Source of the DNA: Microvirga massiliensis
Lineage (GTDB): Bacteria; Pseudomonadota; Alphaproteobacteria; Rhizobiales; Beijerinckiaceae
Length of the DNA stretch: 64,000 nt
Assembly (NCBI RefSeq): GCF_001006805.1
Contig: NZ_LN811357.1
Coordinates: 35,779-99,778, forward strand
Reading direction: 5' to 3'
The notes under the pieces are model-generated. The model was given only the letters and a program-made list of their open reading frames with translations, searched no databases and was not told the origin of the DNA. The position numbers and the translations under genes were made by a program. Shown piece after piece: positions 51,776 through 60,970 of this stretch. Each line of letters begins with the position of its first letter. Within the stretch, counting starts at the first letter, position 1.

Positions 51776-52711
51776 TCAAGCCGCGAGGGCACATTGGGCG
51801 CGCACGTCGCGGGCTTTGGCGTTGAGGCGCACGAGCAGCTTGCGGGCGAGCGCCACGCAGATCAGCTTCTTGGGCTTGCCGGCCTGGCTCAGGCGGGCAT
51901 GGCAGGCGGCAAAATCCGGATCGTGGCGGCGCACCACCTCGGCGACCACAAACAGGATCTCGCGAATGCCGCGGCGGCCACCGCGCACCGGGCGCTTGCC
52001 GGTGATCTTGCCACTGTCGCGGGCGATCGGCGCCAGCCCCGCGAGTCTGGCCACCGCCTTGTTGGACAACGTGCCGATCTCGGGCATCTCGGCCATCAGC
52101 CGCGCCACGGTGCGATCGGCCACGCCCTTGATCGACCGGAAGGCGGCATCGAGGCGCTGCCACAACGGATCGCTGTCGATGAGCGCGCTGATCTGGCCCG
52201 CGAGGGTGCGGATCTGGCGGGTTACGAGCGCCACCACTTCATCGATCGAGGCCAGCACCGCAGCATCGCTGACGAGCCGGCGCTGGTTGATCTGGGCGGT
52301 GCGCAGTTCCGTGAGCTGGCGCAGCCGCGTGACCCAGGCCGCGAGCCGGCCCTGGGCCTCGCGCGCGGGCTCCTGCGCGACGATGCGCCGAACCTCGGCG
52401 AACCAGGCGATCAGGCCGGCATCGAGGCGGTCGGTCTTCTCGATCACGCCCATGGCCTCGGCGAAGCGGCGCACCGCGCGCGGATTGACGATCGCGCAGG
52501 GCACCCCGTGCGTCCACAGCAGCGTGAAGGGCAGCCGCTCGTATCCGCCGGTCGCCTCCATGGCGACCAGGGTGGCGCCGTGGCTGCGGCAGAACTCCGC
52601 CAGGGCCGCGATGCCCTGCGGGTTGCGGGCAAAGCGCGCCACCGCGCCGGCCGGGCCGATGCGCGCATCGAGCATCGTCGCGGACACATCCACTCCACAG
52701 ATGATCGTCAT
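51776..52711 (-). mobile_element. IS110-family transposase gene
   Basis: 311 residues from ATG 52711. The N-terminal RuvC-like DEDD domain shows ICGVDVSATM (Asp), VAMEATGGYERL (Glu) and KTDRLDAGLIAWF (Asp, Asp). The C-terminal Tnp domain has LAGLAPIARDSGKITGKRPVRGG with the catalytic-type Ser. The gene looks intact. Longer frames upstream and on the opposite strand are shadows. No terminal inverted repeats are seen, as expected for IS110, so the element ends are not defined; it is single-copy in the window. Confidence 0.92.
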
Positions 52712-52910
52712 CACGCTAACCTGCCTTGTCCATGCGATCGTGAGAGACCAAGCGACTGTTCGGTCGCGTGCGACTGTTCGGTCGCGTGCGACTGCGGCGG
52801 CGGTCCCAAAGCTCACCCGCGGTTGTCGCCGGAGGGGAAACGGGCGCCGTCCGCCGCGTGGCGGGGCCGGTGGCCACCGGCCCCGCCACAGCGTCAAGTC
52901 AAACACGCTT
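52712..52910 (-). ncRNA. Possible IS110 left-end/bridge-RNA region
   Basis: The region upstream of the transposase holds tandem copies of GCGACTGTTCGGTC (about 52755-52790) and a perfect 28-bp palindrome at 52860-52887 (left arm GGCGGGGCCGGTGG). In the IS110 group a non-coding bridge RNA is transcribed from this position, on the transposase strand. Structure and limits here are not established; this is inference from family biology. The rest of the gap to 53138 has no gene I can support. Confidence 0.3.
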
Positions 52911-53138
52911 CAACGCCACAGCCCAGATACAAGGGAGAACACCGCGCTTCCTCGATGTTTTCTCCAAAAATTCTCACACACCAGCCACCGGCTCACCTGC
53001 CCACAGTGCAAGGCCACCGCTGCTGCCAAGCCGCTCCGGCACTCCGCAGTCACACCTCAAGTCATCCATCGGATTGACAGACATGGCCCTTGGCGCGCAA
53101 CATCATTGCCCTGGGGGGCCGCCACGAGGTTGGCTGCC

Positions 53139-53663
53139 ATGGAAGGTTTCGAACACGTACTGAACTGGAAACTAAAGCAGGGCTCACACCCTTTCCCGGG
53201 AAAGGACGGCGGTACCTGCATCAATGAGGCGGCTCTGGTCGCGGCCGGCTTTGAGTACAGGCCGATCCGCGCAGCCGAGGACATGCCGGCATGCTTCTCG
53301 CGTCCGATCTGCCGGCTGGCGATGCGACTCAACGACGAGGCCAATGACACGGACCGTCAGCGCCTCCTCCCCTTCGTGACCCGGCTCGCCTGCGCGGACA
53401 CGCCGGAGATCGAGCGGGCCCGCGCGGCCTATATCGCATCCCATGCGGGCGGACACCTGCCCTTCCAGAAAGGCCTCGAAGTGCTCGAGGGCGCGCTCGC
53501 AATCGGACGGAAGTCTGACCTGTTCGAGCCAGACGACGTCAAGTCCAGGATGGATGCGGTGCGCGCAAGGGCGACCACACCTACATCGCTCCCCGACACG
53601 CCTCTCTTCGCCAAGATCAAGAGCTGGTTCCTGTCGAAGGGCGAGCTGGAGCACACCAGCTAA
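53139..53663 (+). CDS. Conserved-type hypothetical protein, 174 residues
   Basis: From ATG 53139 (GAGG upstream). The opening GFEHVLNWKLKQGSHPFPGKDGGTCINEAALVA is distinctive and resembles a widespread protein of Hyphomicrobiales. CRLAMRLNDEANDTDRQRLLPFVTRLA gives the middle. Soluble, with no known catalytic motif. The reading frame is open upstream through the IS region, but that part is not coding. Function unknown. Confidence 0.7.
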   Translation: MEGFEHVLNWKLKQGSHPFPGKDGGTCINEAALVAAGFEYRPIRAAEDMPACFSRPICRLAMRLNDEANDTDRQRLLPFVTRLACADTPEIERARAAYIASHAGGHLPFQKGLEVLEGALAIGRKSDLFEPDDVKSRMDAVRARATTPTSLPDTPLFAKIKSWFLSKGELEHTS

Positions 53664-53671
53664 GGCTGCAC

Positions 53672-53703
53672 GATGCGGCGGCGCACCATCGCGCCGCCGC
53701 ATC
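53672..53703 (+). terminator. Strong hairpin after the 174-residue gene
   Basis: Thirteen perfect base pairs (GATGCGGCGGCGC / GCGCCGCCGCATC) around a 6-nt loop, 9 bp after the stop. No U-tract, so it may act with Rho or protect the 3' end. Confidence 0.45.
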
Positions 53704-53884
53704 ACGCCGGCACCCGCACGGGTGAGCATGGCGCCATATCAATCACGTGCAGGCGTGATCCGACCCGGAATCCACGGCATGCCTGCACGTTTCCGACACG
53801 ATACGCCCTCCATGAGCCCTGGCAGCCGCGATCCTCGGCGGCTCACAAGCCCGGGCCTCCCCTCGCGACTGACACCTTCGCAGC

Positions 53885-53970
53885 CACTTCCGCGTCGTCG
53901 TGAGCGCAGCGAAGCGATCCAGCCCGCCCTTCCCGAGCTTGGATCGCTTCGCCTGCGGCTCGCCATGACG
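53885..53970. repeat. Dispersed repeat family A, site 8
   Basis: CGTCGTGAGCGCAGCGAAGC then GATCCAGCCCG, and a closing GGATCGCTTCGCCTGCGGCT with CGCCATGACG. A diverged single unit in the gap before glgC. Confidence 0.65.
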
Positions 53971-54057
53971 CCATGCCGCGATACTTAAAGCCGGGAGAGA
54001 GGCCGGCATCGCCCATGCAGGCCGCAAGAGCCTCGTTGCAGGCAGGAGGAAGCACCC

Positions 54058-55323
54058 GTGTCGGATGTTCGAGGCAGTTACGCTCCCATCGCTCGCCACA
54101 CCATGGCCTATATTCTCGCGGGCGGACGCGGCAGCCGGCTCATGGAGCTGACCGACAAGCGAGCGAAACCGGCCGTGTTCTTCGGAGGCAAATCGCGCAT
54201 CATCGACTTCGCGCTGTCGAACGCCCTCAATTCTGGCATTCGCCGCATCGCGGTCGCGACGCAATACAAGGCTCACAGCCTCATCCGGCACCTGCAGCGC
54301 GGCTGGAACTTCCTGCGCGAGGAGCGCAACGAGAGCTTCGATATCCTGCCCGCAAGCCAGCGCGTCTCCGAGGACATGTGGTATGCCGGGACGGCGGACG
54401 CGGTCTACCAGAACATCGACATCATCGAGAGCTATGGACCCGAATACATCGTGATCCTGGCCGGCGATCACATCTACAAGATGGATTACGAGCTGATGCT
54501 GCACCAGCACGTCAGCCAGGGCGCCGACGTGACGGTCGGGTGCATCGAGGTTCCGCGTAACGAGGCGAGCGGGTTCGGCGTGATAGCCACCGACGAGACG
54601 GGCCGCATTCTCTCGTTCCTGGAGAAGCCCAAGGATCCGCCGGGCATGCCCGACAAGCCCGACATGGCGCTCGCCAGCATGGGCATCTACGTCTTCGCCA
54701 CGGACTTCCTCATCGACCAGTTGAGACGGGACGCAGCCGAACCGGGCTCGAGCCGCGATTTCGGGAAGGACATCATTCCTCACCTCGTCCGCAACGGCAA
54801 AGCCGTCGCACACCGTTTCACGGATTCCTGCGTACGCTCCTCCCCGACGAGCGAGGCCTACTGGCGGGACGTCGGCACCCTCGATGCCTATTGGAAGGCG
54901 AATATCGACCTGACCGATCCGCTGCCGGCCCTCGATCTCTACGACCACGACTGGCCGATCTGGACCTTCGCGGAGATTACCCCGCCCGCGAAGTTCGTTC
55001 ACGACGATGCCAATCGCCGCGGCAAGGCGGTCGACTCGCTGGTGTCGGGCGGCTGCATCATCTCGGGCGCTACCCTTCGGAGAAGCCTCCTGTTCACCGG
55101 AGTCCGCATTCACTCCTATGCTCAGGTGGAGAACGCGGTGATCCTGCCGGGTGTGGATATCGCCCGCTCCGCGCGGCTGAAGGACGTCATCATCGATCGC
55201 GGCGTACGCATCCCGGAGGGCCTCGTCGTCGGTGAGGACCCGGACTTCGACGCGCAGAGATTCCGCCGCAGCGAGGGTGGCATCACCTTGATCACGCAGC
55301 CGATGCTCGACAAGCTCAGCTAA
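54058..55323 (+). CDS. glgC: Glucose-1-phosphate adenylyltransferase
   Basis: 421 residues from GTG 54058, with AGGAGGAAG upstream. YILAGGRGSRLMELTDKRAKPAV is the nucleotide-binding start, GGKSRIIDFALSNALNSGI and WYAGTADAVYQNID are substrate-site segments, and the C-terminal beta-helix has HSYAQVENAVILPGVDIA. It makes ADP-glucose from glucose-1-phosphate and ATP, the committed step of glycogen synthesis. It overlaps glgA at TAATG, so the two are coupled. Confidence 0.96.
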   Translation: MSDVRGSYAPIARHTMAYILAGGRGSRLMELTDKRAKPAVFFGGKSRIIDFALSNALNSGIRRIAVATQYKAHSLIRHLQRGWNFLREERNESFDILPASQRVSEDMWYAGTADAVYQNIDIIESYGPEYIVILAGDHIYKMDYELMLHQHVSQGADVTVGCIEVPRNEASGFGVIATDETGRILSFLEKPKDPPGMPDKPDMALASMGIYVFATDFLIDQLRRDAAEPGSSRDFGKDIIPHLVRNGKAVAHRFTDSCVRSSPTSEAYWRDVGTLDAYWKANIDLTDPLPALDLYDHDWPIWTFAEITPPAKFVHDDANRRGKAVDSLVSGGCIISGATLRRSLLFTGVRIHSYAQVENAVILPGVDIARSARLKDVIIDRGVRIPEGLVVGEDPDFDAQRFRRSEGGITLITQPMLDKLS

Positions 55324-56765
55324 TGAGCTCTCTCGAAGTCCTTTCCGTCGCGTCCGAAGTCTATCCGCTGGTGAAGACGGGAGGACTCGCCGACGTGGCT
55401 GGCGCGCTTCCCGCCGCTCTCCGGCAGGAGGGCATCACGGTTCGGACACTCGTCCCGGGCTATCCTGCCGTTCTCGACGCGCTGGATGTACCGGAGCGGC
55501 TGCACGAGTTCGGCGACCTCTTCGGCGGTGAAGCCCGGCTGCTTGCTGCGCGTGCGGCAGGGCTCGACCTCGTCGTCCTCGATGCCCCGCATCTCTATGC
55601 TCGGCGGGGCTCTCCCTACTTGGCCCCTGACGGCCGGGACTGGCCCGACAACGCCCAGCGCTTCGCCGCGCTCGGCTATGCCGCCGCCAGGATCGGCAGC
55701 GGCCTCCTGCCCGGCCTCGTGCCCGATGTCGTGCATGCCCATGACTGGCAGGCCGGGCTCACGCCGGCCTATCTCCGTTTCGGCGGGATGGCCCGTCCGC
55801 GCACCGTCGCCACGATCCACAACATCGCCTTCCAGGGCGTGTTTCCGGCCGGGCTGCTCGCGTCCCTCGGCCTGCCCTCCGAGTCCTTCACGATCGACGG
55901 CGTCGAGTATCATGGCCAGATCAGCTACCTGAAGGCCGGCCTTCAATTCGCGGACCGGATCACGACGGTCTCGCCGACCTATGCCCTCGAGATCCAGACC
56001 CGCGAGGGCGGCATGGGGCTCGACGGCCTGTTGCGGACCCGCTCGCACGTGGTTTCGGGAATTCTGAACGGGATCGACGAGACGGTGTGGGACCCCGCGC
56101 GCGACGAGCACCTCGCCTCTCCGTTCGACGCCCAGTCCCTGGACCGGCGCGCCGCAAACAAGGCGGCCCTGCGGGCCCGCCTGGGCTTGGCGCAGGACCC
56201 GCGAACCCTGCTTTTCGGCGTGGTGAGCCGCCTGTCCGGGCAGAAGGGGCTCGACCTTCTGCTCGAGGCCCTGCCGGTTCTGCGTGAGTTCGGGGCCCAG
56301 CTCGCCCTTCTCGGCTCCGGCGACCCGGATCTCGAGGCCAGCTTCCGGGACGCCGCAGCTGCCCATCCTGGCCGGATCGGCGCCGTGTTCGGCTTCGACG
56401 AGACCCTGGCGCATCAGATCCAGGGCGGGTGCGACGCGCTGCTCGTGCCTTCGCGCTTCGAGCCCTGCGGGCTCACGCAGCTCTGCGCCCTGCGCTATGG
56501 AGCGGTTCCCGTGGTCGCGCGCGTCGGCGGCCTCACCGACACGATCATCGACGCGAACGAGATGGCGCTGGCCGCCGGCGTCGCGACGGGCGTCCAGTTC
56601 GCCCCGGTCAGCACCCTCATGCTCGCGGCCGCCCTCGGCCGCACGGCCGAACTATGGGCCGACCAGGAAGCCTGGAGGCGAATGCAGCGGAACGGGATGA
56701 TGGCCGATGTCGGCTGGGCCCGGCCCGCCCGCCATTATGCGGAGCTCTATCGCGGCAAGACATGA
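55323..56765 (+). CDS. glgA: Glycogen synthase (ADP-glucose)
   Basis: 480 residues, GT5 glycosyltransferase. The N-terminal KTGGLADVAGALPAAL loop binds ADP-glucose. HDWQAGL and TIHNIAFQG lie in the first domain. In the second, VSRLSGQKGLDLLLEAL and RFEPCGLTQLCALRYG form the retaining GT-B active site. It extends alpha-1,4-glucan. Translationally coupled to glgC; a terminator follows, so the operon in view is glgCA only. Confidence 0.96.
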   Translation: MSSLEVLSVASEVYPLVKTGGLADVAGALPAALRQEGITVRTLVPGYPAVLDALDVPERLHEFGDLFGGEARLLAARAAGLDLVVLDAPHLYARRGSPYLAPDGRDWPDNAQRFAALGYAAARIGSGLLPGLVPDVVHAHDWQAGLTPAYLRFGGMARPRTVATIHNIAFQGVFPAGLLASLGLPSESFTIDGVEYHGQISYLKAGLQFADRITTVSPTYALEIQTREGGMGLDGLLRTRSHVVSGILNGIDETVWDPARDEHLASPFDAQSLDRRAANKAALRARLGLAQDPRTLLFGVVSRLSGQKGLDLLLEALPVLREFGAQLALLGSGDPDLEASFRDAAAAHPGRIGAVFGFDETLAHQIQGGCDALLVPSRFEPCGLTQLCALRYGAVPVVARVGGLTDTIIDANEMALAAGVATGVQFAPVSTLMLAAALGRTAELWADQEAWRRMQRNGMMADVGWARPARHYAELYRGKT

Positions 56766-56895
56766 AGAGCCGGATTGACCCGATTCGCGGGGCCGGATAG
56801 AAACTGCGCGATGATCTCGAACCGCCGCACCCCAGTGAGCTATTTTACGCCGTCCCCATAGGGCGGCAGCGTTTGGGTGCGACCTGACGATCGAT

Positions 56896-56919
56896 GCCGC
56901 CGCAGCCCGGCGGCGTTTT
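56896..56919 (+). terminator. Intrinsic terminator after glgCA
   Basis: GCCGCCG-CAGCC-CGGCGGC followed by GTTTT, 131 bp after glgA and 50 bp before tyrS. It could also act as an attenuator in the tyrS leader. Confidence 0.55.
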
Positions 56920-56968
56920 CATATCGGATCGTGTCTCCGGCCTGCGGCTCCCCCGCAAGGAGACCACG

Positions 56969-58219
56969 ATGCCCCTTCCCCAATCTTCCTTCCTGAAGAC
57001 GCTCACCGAACGCGGCTTCATCCACCAATGCACCGACCTTGCCGCCCTCGACGGCGCGCTATCGGCGGGTCCGGTCGCGGCCTATGTCGGCTTCGACGCC
57101 ACGGCGGACAGCCTCCATACCGGACATCTCCTGCCCATCATGGCTTTGCGCTGGCTGCAGCGTTCCGGTCACAAGCCCATCGTGCTGATCGGCGGCGCGA
57201 CCACGCGCATCGGGGATCCGAGCTTCCGCGATTCCAGCCGGCCCCTGCTCGACGATGAACGGATTGCCCAGAACATTGCCGGCCTCAGGAAGGTGTTTTC
57301 GCGCTACCTCGCCTTCGGCGACGGGCCGACCGACGCCATCATGGTGGACAATGCCGGCTGGCTCGACCCGCTGCGCTACCTGCCTTTCCTGCGGGATTTC
57401 GGCACGCATTTCACAGTCAACCGCATGCTGACCTTCGACAGCGTGCGCCAGCGGCTCGACCGCGAGCAGCCCCTGACGCTGCTCGAGTTCAACTACATGG
57501 TTCTGCAGGCCTTCGATTTCCTGGAGCTGTCGCGACGTCACGATTGCGTCCTTCAGATGGGCGGATCGGACCAGTGGGGGAACATCGTCAACGGTGTGGA
57601 GCTCGGCCGGCGGATCGACCAGCGGCAGCTCTTCGGCCTGACTACCCCCCTGCTCACCGCATCGTCCGGCGCGAAGATGGGCAAGACCGCGGGCGGGGCG
57701 GTTTGGCTCAATGCGGAACGCCTCAGCCCCTACGAGTTCTGGCAGTTCTGGCGCAACACCGAGGACGATGACGTCGCCCGCTTCCTGCGCCTCTTCACGG
57801 AGCTGCCGCTCGATGAGGTGTGGCGCCTCGGCGAGTTACGGGGATCGGAGATCAATGAGGCGAAACGGATCCTCGCGACCGAGGTGACGCGGCTCGCCCA
57901 TGGCGACGAGGCTGCGGAGCAGGCCGCGCAGACCGCGCACCACACCTTCGCGGAGGGAGGCCAGGCCGAAGGGCTGCCGAGCGTGGAGGTGCCGCACGCG
58001 GAGCTCGAATCCGGCATCCCGCTGGCAAACCTGTTGGCGCTCGCAGGACTCTCCTCATCCCGCAGCGAGGGACGCCGCCTGATCCGAGGCGGCGGGGCGA
58101 GGCTCAACGGCGAGGCCCTGACCGACGAGAACGCGGTCGCGACGGTCGCCGATCTGCGCGACGGCGCGATCATGCTGACGGCCGGCCGGAAGCGTCATGC
58201 GCTGGTCAGGGCTGCGTGA
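56969..58219 (+). CDS. tyrS: Tyrosyl-tRNA synthetase
   Basis: 416 residues from ATG 56969 (AAGGAG upstream). Class I motifs: LHTGHLLPI (HIGH) and KMGKTAGGAVWL (the KMSKS position, here KMGKT). QMGGSDQWGNIVNG binds tyrosine-AMP. The C-terminal S4 domain (LLALAGLSSSRSEGRRLIRGGGARLNG) binds tRNA. Normal length. Confidence 0.96.
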   Translation: MPLPQSSFLKTLTERGFIHQCTDLAALDGALSAGPVAAYVGFDATADSLHTGHLLPIMALRWLQRSGHKPIVLIGGATTRIGDPSFRDSSRPLLDDERIAQNIAGLRKVFSRYLAFGDGPTDAIMVDNAGWLDPLRYLPFLRDFGTHFTVNRMLTFDSVRQRLDREQPLTLLEFNYMVLQAFDFLELSRRHDCVLQMGGSDQWGNIVNGVELGRRIDQRQLFGLTTPLLTASSGAKMGKTAGGAVWLNAERLSPYEFWQFWRNTEDDDVARFLRLFTELPLDEVWRLGELRGSEINEAKRILATEVTRLAHGDEAAEQAAQTAHHTFAEGGQAEGLPSVEVPHAELESGIPLANLLALAGLSSSRSEGRRLIRGGGARLNGEALTDENAVATVADLRDGAIMLTAGRKRHALVRAA

Positions 58220-58254
58220 TCATTGAGTAGAGCAGTAGTCGTGGGTTGCGGCTT

Positions 58255-58271
58255 GTAAGGAATTTCCTTAC
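58255..58271. promoter_or_regulatory. Palindromic operator of the AbrB/MazF-type pair
   Basis: GTAAGG-AATTT-CCTTAC, a 17-bp dyad 25 bp before the antitoxin start. Probably the autorepression site of the antitoxin. Confidence 0.55.
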
Positions 58272-58296
58272 ACTAAGAGGTATAGAGGAGGTGTCG

Positions 58297-58515
58297 TTGA
58301 TCACGAGTAAAATCACGAGCAAGGCGCAGACGACCATCCCGCAAGCGGTGCGCACGGCCCTGAATCTGAAGGAAGGTGACGAACTGGCCTATCAAATCGA
58401 GGATGGAAAGGTCACACTGACAAGGCACGAGCCCCACTCACCCGTCGAGGACCCGTTTGTCACGTTCTCCGAGTGGGACAGCGAAGCCGATCGGAAGGCT
58501 TATGCACGACTTTGA
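58297..58515 (+). CDS. AbrB-family antitoxin
   Basis: 72 residues if started at TTG 58297, which has GAGGAGG 4 nt upstream; an ATG at 58246 would place the operator inside the gene and is rejected. SKITSKAQTTIPQAVRTALNLKEGDELAYQI is the swapped-hairpin AbrB/SpoVT fold that binds DNA. The rest is the acidic toxin-binding tail. Overlaps the toxin start by 14 bp. Confidence 0.85.
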   Translation: MITSKITSKAQTTIPQAVRTALNLKEGDELAYQIEDGKVTLTRHEPHSPVEDPFVTFSEWDSEADRKAYARL

Positions 58516-58843
58516 GTTCGGCGACGTCATTCGCGTGCCTTTCCCTTATACCGACCGCAATACACGCCAGCGCCGACCGGCATTCGTCGTGTCGGCGGGC
58601 CGCGTCGGAGAGGGGCGATCTTTGCTGTGGGTTCTAATGATCACCAGCGCAGAGAATTGCCCTTGGATCGGTGACGTCACGTTCGGTGACAATTACGCAG
58701 TGAGTGGATTGCCGGCGCCATCGGTCGTCCGCACCACGAAAATCGCCACCATTGAGGCAAGCCATGCGGAGCGCATCGGAAAGGCGCCAGAACAGTTGGC
58801 GAATGCAGTCACACAGGAGGTCAAAGCCATATTGAACTATTGA
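58502..58843 (+). CDS. MazF/PemK-like type II toxin
   Basis: 113 residues from ATG 58502. FEFGDVIRVPFPYTDRNTRQRRPAFVVS is the MazF/PemK start (GDIV-x-(V/I)-PFP(Y/F)-TD-...RPA). PSVVRTTKIATIEA carries the second conserved block with Arg-Thr-x-Lys. The expected activity is mRNA cleavage when the antitoxin is lost. Start ATG lies inside the antitoxin gene in another frame. Confidence 0.85.
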   Translation: MHDFEFGDVIRVPFPYTDRNTRQRRPAFVVSAGRVGEGRSLLWVLMITSAENCPWIGDVTFGDNYAVSGLPAPSVVRTTKIATIEASHAERIGKAPEQLANAVTQEVKAILNY

Positions 58844-58886
58844 GCGTCAGGGATGGCAGTTGTCGCTTGCGCAATTCAGGATTTCC

Positions 58887-59825
58887 CTAAGCTCCCAATC
58901 GTGCGGCGTACGGCTCCTCGAAATTTTCGTAATCGAGCGGGGTCATGTGCCAGCCGGCGTCGTGCTGCGCCCAGTAGAATTCCTTCAGCAGCATGCTGAT
59001 CGGACCGGGCCCGTCATTGCTCATGATGTGCCCGTCGATGCGAGAGACCGGCATCACGCCGCCAGCCGTGGTCGCGCAGAACATCTCGTCCGCTTCCAGC
59101 AGATCGGAGCGCCGCAACGGCACGATGGCGGCATCGATCCTCTTCATCGCGCAAAGGTCCAGCACCGTCTGGCGCGTGATGCCCTCGAGCGCACCGCGAT
59201 CCGGCGTGAGAACGCGCCCGTCCTGCACGACGAAGACATTGAAGCCGGGGCCTTCCGTGACGAACCCGTCGGCATCGAGCAGGACGGTCGTGTCGAAGCC
59301 CGCGTCATGCGCCTCGAAGAGGCCACGGGTCAGATCGCCCCAATGGTAGTTCTTCACGGTCGGATCGACGGAGCGGCTCGAGATCCGCGGAACGGACGCG
59401 ATGTGCAGATGCGCGCCCCGCTCCTGGACATCCGGGGGGATGACATCGATCCACGGGATCGCATAGGCGATGAACGTGTTCTCGCAATCCTGCGGGCGGC
59501 GGGAGCCAGCGATGCGTGGCCGTCCGCGCGTCGAGACGAGGGCGACGTAGGAATTCCTCAGGCCACTCAGCACCACGCATTGGGCGGCGATTCGGGCCAT
59601 CTCGCCCATTGAATAAGGCGGCACGAGCCGGAGACTATCGAGGGAGCGCTGGAAGCGTTTCAGATGATCGTCGAGGCGGAAGAATGCTCCGTTCCGGACA
59701 TGGACCACGTCATAGGTAGCGTCGGATCGCGTCAGGCCCCAGTCCAGGACCGGGATGGTTGCTTCGTCGATCGGAACGAAGGCGCCCCTCACATGGGCCG
59801 CCCCATTTGAATAATCCTTGCTCAT
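58887..59825 (-). CDS. Branched-chain/D-amino-acid aminotransferase-like protein (class IV, PLP)
   Basis: 312 residues from ATG 59825 (GGGGAGG 12 nt upstream). The fold-IV signature includes VLDWGLTRSDATYDVVHV, the PLP Lys in TVKNYHWGDL, and VTEGPGFNVFVVQDGRVLTP with EGITRQTVLDL. It resembles D-alanine and aryl-amine class IV enzymes; the substrate cannot be told. A strong hairpin lies just upstream of its ribosome-binding site. Confidence 0.85.
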   Translation of the reverse strand: MSKDYSNGAAHVRGAFVPIDEATIPVLDWGLTRSDATYDVVHVRNGAFFRLDDHLKRFQRSLDSLRLVPPYSMGEMARIAAQCVVLSGLRNSYVALVSTRGRPRIAGSRRPQDCENTFIAYAIPWIDVIPPDVQERGAHLHIASVPRISSRSVDPTVKNYHWGDLTRGLFEAHDAGFDTTVLLDADGFVTEGPGFNVFVVQDGRVLTPDRGALEGITRQTVLDLCAMKRIDAAIVPLRRSDLLEADEMFCATTAGGVMPVSRIDGHIMSNDGPGPISMLLKEFYWAQHDAGWHMTPLDYENFEEPYAARLGA

Positions 59826-59846
59826 GCCCCGAATCGACCTCCCCAA

Positions 59847-59887
59847 TGCCCGTCAGCGCGTGCCACACTGACACGCGCTGACGGGCA
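59847..59887 (-). promoter_or_regulatory. Perfect 16-bp hairpin in the leader of the aminotransferase gene
   Basis: TGCCCGTCAGCGCGTG and CACGCGCTGACGGGCA pair perfectly around a 9-nt loop. It ends 1-2 nt before the GGGGAGG ribosome-binding site (59845-59838). A smaller GGCAAA-TTAC-TTTGCC hairpin follows at 59888-59903. No U-tract. It may block or expose the ribosome site, or be an insertion scar. The rest of 59826-60164 holds no gene. Confidence 0.5.
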
Positions 59888-60164
59888 GGCAAATTACTTT
59901 GCCGCCCGCGGGGAATACAGCCGGATTCTGAATTTCGGAAGGTTTCGTCGTGTCCGACACACAAAGGAAGCGGCCCGAATGCTATCCGAGCCGCCAAGTC
60001 GTTCTCCTCGACCGGGATTAGGGCACGACTGGCCGAATCGGTCAAGCGAAAAGTATCGAGGCGAACTTGGCCGCTGGTGTTGCCTTTCAGTGACAGACAA
60101 CGGCCTGGCAATTGTTATTGAATGAGGCTCTTCCTCTCGGGAAGAGACTCAGGAGCCACGTTAC

Positions 60165-60950
60165 ATGAAAAGATTGCTACTCTCCGCCACTGCCTTGGTG
60201 GCTCTGGCGTCGGTGGCCCAGGCCGCCGATCTGCCGGCACGGGTCGCGCCAGCGCCCGTGTTCACCCCCGTTCCGGTCTTCACCTGGACCGGCTTCTATG
60301 CCGGCGTGAACGCCGGCTGGGGCTGGCGCAACGACAATAACAATGCCGTGCTGTTGACCGGCCCTGGCCTCCCGGCCGGCTTCGTCGGCGGCACGCTGCT
60401 ATTCTCGAATAACGACGACGGCGGTTTCACCGGCGGCGGCCAGATCGGCTACAACTACCAGATCGGGTCGTTCGTGATCGGTGCCGAGGCCGACATCCAG
60501 TGGGCCGATACGGACCAGAACATCAACGCCGTCTTCGTGCCGGCGCCCGGCTTTGTTGCCGGCCGAGACGTCTTCGTGCCCGGCGTCTTTAATAGCAACG
60601 CTCCGGAGTGGTGGGGCTCGGTGCGGGCGCGCCTGGGCGTCGCGATCGACCGGGTCCTGATCTACGCCACCGGCGGTCTCGCCTACACCGAGGACAACAC
60701 CGGCTGGGTGGTCGGCGGCGGTGTCGAGTGGGCCCTGCCCGTGAACTGGTTCGGCTCCTCGGCGGTCACCTTCGGGGTCGAGGGCCTGTGGATCAACATC
60801 GATAGCGACAATAACAACTTCAACAATGGCTTTGTCGGGACGTTCTCGACCCCCGGCAGGGCGCCCGTTGCGGTCGTCGCACCGGCATTCGACAACAACA
60901 ACGACAACGAGTTCGGCGTCGTGCGCGCGAAGCTCAACTTCAAGTTCTGA
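60165..60950 (+). CDS. Outer membrane beta-barrel protein, Omp25/31-like
   Basis: 261 residues. Signal peptide MKRLLLSATALVALASVAQA, then a Pro-rich linker and an eight-stranded-type barrel with alternating segments (FTWTGFYAGVNAGWGW, GQIGYNYQIGSFVIGAEADIQW, SVRARLGVAIDRVLIYATGGLAY, ending RAKLNFKF). Asn-rich loops are typical of this porin family in Hyphomicrobiales. Single gene between two intergenic structures. Confidence 0.92.
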   Translation: MKRLLLSATALVALASVAQAADLPARVAPAPVFTPVPVFTWTGFYAGVNAGWGWRNDNNNAVLLTGPGLPAGFVGGTLLFSNNDDGGFTGGGQIGYNYQIGSFVIGAEADIQWADTDQNINAVFVPAPGFVAGRDVFVPGVFNSNAPEWWGSVRARLGVAIDRVLIYATGGLAYTEDNTGWVVGGGVEWALPVNWFGSSAVTFGVEGLWINIDSDNNNFNNGFVGTFSTPGRAPVAVVAPAFDNNNDNEFGVVRAKLNFKF

Positions 60951-60970
60951 GCATCGCATCCACAAACACA

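Noticed and set aside
51692..53077. Plus-strand frames across the IS110-family element
   Set aside because: They oppose the transposase with its DEDD and Ser motifs; long open frames here reflect high GC.
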